Shown: in pieces, positions 59,328-64,000 of the stretch
How the letters are laid out: every line of letters starts with the position of its first letter
How positions within the stretch are numbered: the first letter of the stretch is position 1
DNA from: Couchioplanes azureus
GTDB taxonomy: Bacteria > Actinomycetota > Actinomycetes > Mycobacteriales > Micromonosporaceae
Length of the DNA: 64,000 nt
Direction: 5' to 3'
NCBI RefSeq assembly: GCF_014648355.1
Contig: NZ_BMQY01000001.1
Coordinates: 1,194,233-1,258,232, forward strand
Notes under the pieces: model-generated
Databases searched by the model: none
The model's input: the letters and a program-made list of their open reading frames with translations, nothing else
Told to the model about the DNA's origin: nothing
Position numbers and translations under genes: made by a program

Positions 59328-60137
59328 GTGACCACCGCTCTCGACCGCGCGATCGCCGGGCGTTCCGCCTTCGCCGAGCGCCCCCTCGCCCCGGTCACCG
59401 AGACCCTGCGGGCCATGTTCGGCACGTCGACGGAGCTGCCGGGCCTGGCGCCCGACCTGCTCGTGGACGACCCGACCGGCTGGCGGCCCGCCGCCGAGCT
59501 CACCGGCCGCGCCCTGGACACCCTGCTCGACTCCTCCCGGCAGCGCTGGCAGGCCCAGCCGCACGCGGCCGCCGCCCTGGCCTGGAAGGCGTACACCTAC
59601 TGGCTGGCGCTGCCTGCGGTGCTGGGCTGGGTCTCGGCCCGGCGCGTGCCGCTGCTGACCGGCACCGACGTGCTGATGCACTTCGACGACCCGCGCCCGC
59701 TGGTGACGCTGGGGCTGCACCCGGACGTCACGGTGGCGGTGCTGCCGTCGGACCCGCTGGCCCTGAGCGGCCTCGCCGAGGTCCGGGTGGTCCCGACCGA
59801 GGCGGCCCTGCTCGAGGAGCTCCGCCGCTCACTGCTGGACGAGCACCTGACTCTCCTGCTCGACGCCATCCACGGCAAGGTCCGGCTGGGCAAGCGCACC
59901 CTGCTGGGCTCGCTGGCGTCGGGCGTCGCGTACGCCGTCCTGCGCGCGGCGGACGTGCTGCCGGGCTCCTCGGCCGAGAACATCGGCACGCTGCTCGGCG
60001 CGCTCGGCGTCGAGGACCTCATCGAGCTGGTCCCGGGTCACGCGGGACGGCTGGACGTGCAGCGCAAGACCTGCTGCCTCGCGTTCACCCTGCCGAAGCC
60101 CAAGATCTGCATGGGCTGCTGCATCCAGCAGCACTGA
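59328..60137 (+). CDS. FhuF-like (2Fe-2S) protein, siderophore-iron reductase
   Basis: 269 residues from the GTG at 59328. The C-terminus has the FhuF-type cluster ligands: KTCCLAFTLPKPKICMGCCI, i.e. CC-x10-C-x2-C. The upstream part has the helical FhuF pattern (FAERPLAPVTETLRAMFGTS; AAALAWKAYTYWLALPAVLG; MHFDDPRPLVTLGLHPDVTV). Such proteins reduce ferric siderophores in the cytoplasm to release iron. The iron box at 59199 agrees with this role. No siderophore transport genes are adjacent. Confidence 0.88.
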   Translation: MTTALDRAIAGRSAFAERPLAPVTETLRAMFGTSTELPGLAPDLLVDDPTGWRPAAELTGRALDTLLDSSRQRWQAQPHAAAALAWKAYTYWLALPAVLGWVSARRVPLLTGTDVLMHFDDPRPLVTLGLHPDVTVAVLPSDPLALSGLAEVRVVPTEAALLEELRRSLLDEHLTLLLDAIHGKVRLGKRTLLGSLASGVAYAVLRAADVLPGSSAENIGTLLGALGVEDLIELVPGHAGRLDVQRKTCCLAFTLPKPKICMGCCIQQH

Positions 60138-60219
60138 GGCGCATCCGGAAGCCGCCCGGGCGTCGCTCGACGACGCCTCACGGGCCAGCCCTAGCACCGC
60201 CCTGGCGAGCCTCGCGGGC

Positions 60220-62184
60220 TCAGCCCAGCATCGCCTTGGGGTCGTCGACGAGGTCGCGCACGTCCCAGACCCAGGCGCCCCCGGTCCAGGTGGGCTGGAA
60301 GCCGAGCAGCTTCGTCATGGCGCGCAGCATTTCCATGTCGCGCTCCTGCGGCGTGAGCACGATCGCTCCGGCCTTCCAGAAGCGCAGGTCGGCGAGCGTC
60401 ATCTCGCGCCGCGTCGGCGTGATGTCCGGCGTCGGGTTGCCCTGCTTGATGGAGCTCATCAGGCCGCTCGTCGGCCGCCACGGCGGCGCGAACAGCGCCG
60501 TACGGTCGGTGGGGTCGAGCGGGTTCTGGCTGGGCAGCAGGGCGTACGCGCTGGCGATCCGCATGTCGTGCCCGGTGTACGCGCTCCACCGCAGCGGATC
60601 GGGGTAGTTGGGGTCCGGCAGCGGAAGGGTCACCAGCGTGTGGTTGTCGTCGATGTACTGCCGCCAGGCGCCCGAGGTGACGAACTCCGGCACCGGCTCC
60701 ATGTGAGCGGTCCGCAGCGGGGTGGGCGCCAGCGGCACCAGGGCCATCGCCACCGCCGTGATCATCCCGGCCCGGACCAGGCCGCGGGAGGAGGGCTGCG
60801 CCTTCATCAGGTCCGAGGCCTTCTGGCAGCCGAGCGCGAGGACGATGGCGATCATCGGAGCGATCGCCATGGCCCAGCGGGTGGGCACGGCCGAGCTCAG
60901 GATGGGCACGCTGTGCAGCAGCGACCAGAGGCCGGGAACCTCGGTGGGCACGCCGTTCAGCTGGATGCGCGGGCCCAGCGACATCGCGCCGAAGAACACC
61001 GCGAGGCCGGCCAGGGCGACCACGGCGACGTTGCGGCGCATCCACGCCACCAGGCCGAAGAAGAGAATGACCAGGCCCCACCCGAAGAACGCGTTCTCCT
61101 CGGCGGCGTTCTGGGCGAGCTTGGCGGCGGTCAGGCTGTTGCCGGCGATCGAGCGCTGCGCGTACGCGGTGAAGGAGCCGAGGTCGGCACCGAAGTACCG
61201 GACCAGCTCGGAGAGTCCCTGATAACTCTGCGGGCCGAAGAACTGCACGTAGAGCGGGTAGGCGAGCAGGGCCAGCGTCGTGACGGCCGTGACGCCGAGC
61301 GCGCGCAGGAAGGGGATCACCTCGCTCCGGCGCCGGCGGGTGGCGGCCATGACGGCGCAGAAGATGCCCAGGCCGACCGCCGTCATGAAGAGAATCTCGA
61401 GGTTGATGAACGCCTGCCAGACCAGCAGGCCCGCGAGGAGAAGTCCGTTGCGTACGGCGCGGCCGGGCGTGCGCAGGGCCAGCGTGCGCCAGATGATCAG
61501 CGGCACCAGGAACTGCGAGACGATGTTGGGGTGCCCGCCGGCGTGCGAGATCATGCTCGGCGCGAAGGCGGCGAACAGCGCGCCCACCCAGGCGGCCAGC
61601 CGGGAGGTCACGAACTGGCGCGAGAGCACCAGATACCACGAGATGCCGGTGAACGCCAAGGCCATCGTGAGAAACGCGTTGAACGCCACATGCGGACCGA
61701 ACATCACAGTGACCGGCGTCATCGGCAGGGAAACGGCCAGCACCGAGGTGTTGGCCATCATGTTCACCCCATCGGGGTAATTCATGCGATCGGAGAAGAA
61801 CGGATAAACGCCATCCGTGACCACGCGGGCACCGTGCGCCAGCATCCACTCAAAGAATGCGTGATCCTGTGGATCATCGCGCAACTCATGATCAAGATTC
61901 AGCCACAACGGCGCGGTGACGAAGAGCGCTACCCCAATGAAGGTGGTAATCGCGAGGACATCTCGCCACGTGAGAGAGCGCCACCACCGCGGCCGCGGTG
62001 CGACCTCCGGCTCGGGCTCGACCCCCGTGCGATCTGCGGGTATGACCGTGATCGGCGCGGCGGCCACCTCGGTTTCGAGGGCCTTGAGCTCCGCATCCAG
62101 GTCTTCGGCGGCGACCCCGGGATCCGGCGGCAGAACGTTCCCGCCGGGCGAGTGGCCTGTCGAGTCAATACCCGTAATCGTCAT
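60220..62184 (-). CDS. Large multi-pass membrane protein, GT-C glycosyltransferase-like
   Basis: 654 residues from the ATG at 62184. A cytoplasmic acidic N-terminus (about 80) is followed by 11-13 hydrophobic helices and a C-terminal soluble domain of about 150 residues (TLVTLPLPDPNYPDPLRWSA; FWKAGAIVLTPQERDMEMLR). The first loop has HELRDDPQDHAFFEWMLAHG, with acidic residues at the place used by GT-C enzymes to bind metal and polyprenyl-sugar. It probably transfers a sugar at the outer membrane face; the acceptor is unknown. TAGGCT 10 bases before the ATG suggests a short leader. Divergent from the 62450 methyltransferase gene. Confidence 0.75.
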   Translation of the reverse strand: MTITGIDSTGHSPGGNVLPPDPGVAAEDLDAELKALETEVAAAPITVIPADRTGVEPEPEVAPRPRWWRSLTWRDVLAITTFIGVALFVTAPLWLNLDHELRDDPQDHAFFEWMLAHGARVVTDGVYPFFSDRMNYPDGVNMMANTSVLAVSLPMTPVTVMFGPHVAFNAFLTMALAFTGISWYLVLSRQFVTSRLAAWVGALFAAFAPSMISHAGGHPNIVSQFLVPLIIWRTLALRTPGRAVRNGLLLAGLLVWQAFINLEILFMTAVGLGIFCAVMAATRRRRSEVIPFLRALGVTAVTTLALLAYPLYVQFFGPQSYQGLSELVRYFGADLGSFTAYAQRSIAGNSLTAAKLAQNAAEENAFFGWGLVILFFGLVAWMRRNVAVVALAGLAVFFGAMSLGPRIQLNGVPTEVPGLWSLLHSVPILSSAVPTRWAMAIAPMIAIVLALGCQKASDLMKAQPSSRGLVRAGMITAVAMALVPLAPTPLRTAHMEPVPEFVTSGAWRQYIDDNHTLVTLPLPDPNYPDPLRWSAYTGHDMRIASAYALLPSQNPLDPTDRTALFAPPWRPTSGLMSSIKQGNPTPDITPTRREMTLADLRFWKAGAIVLTPQERDMEMLRAMTKLLGFQPTWTGGAWVWDVRDLVDDPKAMLG

Positions 62185-62449
62185 AGCATCGGCGAGCCTA
62201 ACGGAGGTTGGTAACGGTGTTGTGACGGTGACCCAGGCGTGACGCACCCGATATGAGACAGCGTTTTACCGCAGCTTGACCTAGGTGGTGCATGATGGGT
62301 AACGGCCCCGGGTACCCCCGGGTCAACGTCTCAATCAGGCAAAAATAGAGCGGTCACCCCCCGCTCAACTTTCGGTTGCGCGCAGCGGATGCTTAACTCT
62401 TCCGGTCCCGCTGTCAGCTCGGATCGGCAAGACGAGGGAAACCTTACTT

Positions 62450-63163
62450 ATGGCAGACATCACTGGAGACCAGAGGATCCAGTCCGAAGTGCTCGAGGGC
62501 CTCGCCATGGCCGTGAACCACCGTCGATGGTTCGTCGAGCTGGCTCTCCCGTACCTGGGAGACAACCCGATCGAGATCGGTAGCGGTCTCGGCGACTACG
62601 CCCTGGAGTGGGCGCAGCACGTCCCGCGCTTCACCGCCACCGAGGCGGACCCGGACCGGCTCGTGCAGCTCAAGGAGCGCCTGGCCGACCACGACAAGAT
62701 CGACGTGCGGCAGATGCTGCTCCCGGCGTCCGACGCCGCGGGTGAGTACAGCGCCGCGGTGTCCTACAACGTGCTGGAGCACATCGAGGACCACGTCGGC
62801 GCGCTGCGCAGCATGGCGGAGCTGGTCCGCCCGGGCGGCCGGATCATCCTGATCGTCCCGGCGTTCATGTTCGCGATGAGCCAGGTCGACATCGCGACCG
62901 GCCACATCCGCCGCTACACCAAGAAGACGATGCGGGCCGCCATGACGGAGGCCGGCCTCACCATCGAGAAGCTGCACTACGCCAACGCGCTCGGCCTCAT
63001 CGGCTACTACACCGCGACGAGCATCTTCAAGCTGGCCCCGAAGGAGGGCCCGATGGTGAAGATCTACGACAGCCTGGTGCTCCCGGTCACCAAGGCCGCG
63101 GAGAGCATCGTGAAGCCGCCGTTCGGCCAGTCCGTCTTCGTGGTCGCCAAGGTTCCCGGCTGA
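62450..63163 (+). CDS. Class I SAM-dependent methyltransferase
   Basis: 237 residues from the ATG at 62450. Motif I is PIEIGSGLGDYALEWAQ; the acidic end of strand 2 is ATEADPDRL; VSYNVLEHIEDHVGALRSMA and LVRPGGRIILIVPAF are motifs II-III of Methyltransf_11/23-type enzymes. HIRRYTKKTMRAAMTEAGL resembles methyltransferases acting on sugars or lipid-linked intermediates. With the divergent membrane glycosyltransferase-like gene it may serve a glycolipid pathway (inference). The upstream 200 bp are relatively A+T-rich. Confidence 0.88.
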   Translation: MADITGDQRIQSEVLEGLAMAVNHRRWFVELALPYLGDNPIEIGSGLGDYALEWAQHVPRFTATEADPDRLVQLKERLADHDKIDVRQMLLPASDAAGEYSAAVSYNVLEHIEDHVGALRSMAELVRPGGRIILIVPAFMFAMSQVDIATGHIRRYTKKTMRAAMTEAGLTIEKLHYANALGLIGYYTATSIFKLAPKEGPMVKIYDSLVLPVTKAAESIVKPPFGQSVFVVAKVPG

Positions 63164-63175
63164 CCCACGCGCACC

Positions 63176-63213
63176 AGAAAGCCCGCCCGGTCCCTCGACC
63201 CGGCGGGCTTTCT
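63176..63213. terminator. Bidirectional intrinsic terminator
   Basis: AGAAAGCCCGCC (63176-63187) pairs with GGCGGGCTTTCT (63202-63213); A/T-rich ends suit both strands. It sits between the convergent stops at 63163 and 63228. Confidence 0.85.
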
Positions 63214-63227
63214 CGTGTCGCCCGGGC

Positions 63228-63758
63228 TCAGCCCCGGACCTGGTACGTCGGGCGGATCGTCGCCCGCGCCAGGGTGTGGAACGCCAGGTTGAAGCCGACG
63301 TACGCGGGGGTCGCGTCCTCGCCGACCTCCAGGCGGTCCACGTCCAGGGCGTGCACCGCGAAGACGTACCGGTGCGGGCGGTCACCCGGCGGTGGCGCGG
63401 CGCCGCCGTACCCGGCCTCGCCGTAGTCGGTGCGGATGGTGAAGGCGCCGTCCGGCAGCGGGTCGACGCCACGCGGCAGCTCGGTGACCGAGGCCGGCAG
63501 GTTCACCACCACCCAGTGCCAGAACCCGCTGCCCGTCGGCGCGTCCGGGTCGAAGCAGGTCACCACGAAGCCCCGGGTCTCGGCGGGGAAGCCGGACCAG
63601 GAGAGCTGCGGTGAGAGGTTCTTGCCACCGACGCTGGGATGCGCGTACAGCTCGTCGAGTGGCTGCCCGTCGGTGACGTCCGTACTCGTCACCGCGAAGG
63701 AAGGAACCGGCGGGAGGATGTCGTACGGATCGGGTGCTTCGGCGCGCTCCAAGCTCAT
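63228..63758 (-). CDS. PEBP family protein (YbhB/YbcL)
   Basis: 176 residues from the ATG at 63758 (GGAAGGA upstream). It matches the phosphatidylethanolamine-binding-protein family: [40 protein letters not shown] (the ligand-pocket motif DPDAP with the following His), [20 protein letters not shown]. Bacterial members are small cytoplasmic or exported ligand-binding proteins, sometimes protease inhibitors; here there is no signal peptide. The remaining 240 bp to the window edge show only a 15-codon frame on the minus strand, which I do not call. Confidence 0.92.
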   Translation of the reverse strand: MSLERAEAPDPYDILPPVPSFAVTSTDVTDGQPLDELYAHPSVGGKNLSPQLSWSGFPAETRGFVVTCFDPDAPTGSGFWHWVVVNLPASVTELPRGVDPLPDGAFTIRTDYGEAGYGGAAPPPGDRPHRYVFAVHALDVDRLEVGEDATPAYVGFNLAFHTLARATIRPTYQVRG

Positions 63759-64000
63759 GCTCGATCGTCCTTCCGGCTTCGGATGGGTTGCAGACTGCCC
63801 CGAAGACCCCAAAGTATCCGAGTGACGTGTCGCACAGCTTTCGGTTCTGTTCCGCCACGCGGGCGTCCCGGTGAGAAACGCACAGCTAGTGCGCGGTCGC
63901 GGGCTTGACCGGGGCGATAGTTGTGTCAGACATCCGACCGGGTTCGAGCGGCCGAGATCCCCGTGCCCGGTGGTGATCGGTCGCCGAGCGCAGCCGGTGG

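Noticed and set aside
60191..61849. Second minus-strand frame inside the membrane glycosyltransferase-like gene
   Set aside because: It is a shifted frame of the 654-residue membrane protein; Arg/Pro-rich and without motifs.
63886..63930. 15-codon minus-strand frame near the right edge ([15 protein letters not shown])
   Set aside because: Too short, without a ribosome site, and the reading frame continues upstream to the window edge without recognisable content.

Overview
The window is high-GC chromosomal DNA from a filamentous actinomycete. The mix of secreted chitin-degrading enzymes, XRE/DUF5753-DUF397 regulator pairs, EspC-like type VII secretion substrates, many GTG starts, apparently leaderless genes and a Methyltransf_19-type SAM protein suggests Micromonosporaceae, perhaps an Actinoplanes relative. 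That placement is inference; no rRNA or other phylogenetic marker is present.

Layout. 0-10.3 kb: the end of a UDP-GlcNAc 2-epimerase gene coupled to an exported DUF2334 protein, two small enzyme-fold proteins, a CBM2-GH18 chitinase, a divergent TetR/DHA2-efflux pair with two operator palindromes between the genes, a TPR-GGDEF diguanylate cyclase and a SAM methyltransferase. 10.7-14.9 kb: a regulatory island in which an XRE/DUF5753 regulator and a DUF397 protein converge, each behind a near-identical promoter copy, followed by two small genes, a radical SAM/SPASM protein and a stand-alone EVE/PUA-like protein. 14.9-27.9 kb: mostly conserved genes (purC, two transporters, two chemoreceptors, a two-component system, a CPBP protease) and an AA10 copper LPMO translationally coupled to a DUF305 lipoprotein.

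27.9-53.8 kb is accessory DNA rich in conflict-related genes: an orphan Pycsar-type membrane effector, an XRE-STAND ATPase carrying 14 WD40 repeats, a type VII toxin/immunity cluster, a 1978-residue secreted protein with 15 fibronectin III domains and an OmpA-like end, a cold-shock gene, a frameshifted remnant of a second toxin/immunity module, and a more A+T-rich island between a tRNA-Arg gene and a partial copy of that tRNA's 3' half. The island holds a five-gene restriction-modification operon (C5 methyltransferase, unknown small protein, McrB-like AAA+, PD-(D/E)XK nuclease, Vsr), an orphan DndB/DGQHR-like gene and a methylase fragment.

53.9-64 kb returns to the chromosomal backbone: tRNA-Arg(ACG), tRNA-Ser(GCT), a Lys/Ala/Pro-rich protein, a globin-reductase, an unusual HTH-peptide deformylase fusion, an FhuF-like 2Fe-2S protein behind a DtxR/IdeR-type iron box, a large membrane protein, a methyltransferase and a PEBP-family protein. 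The strongest candidates for under-described biology are the BsuMI/LlaJI-like operon in the tRNA island, the twin-promoter XRE/DUF397 locus with its radical SAM-EVE neighbours, and the LPMO-DUF305 coupling.
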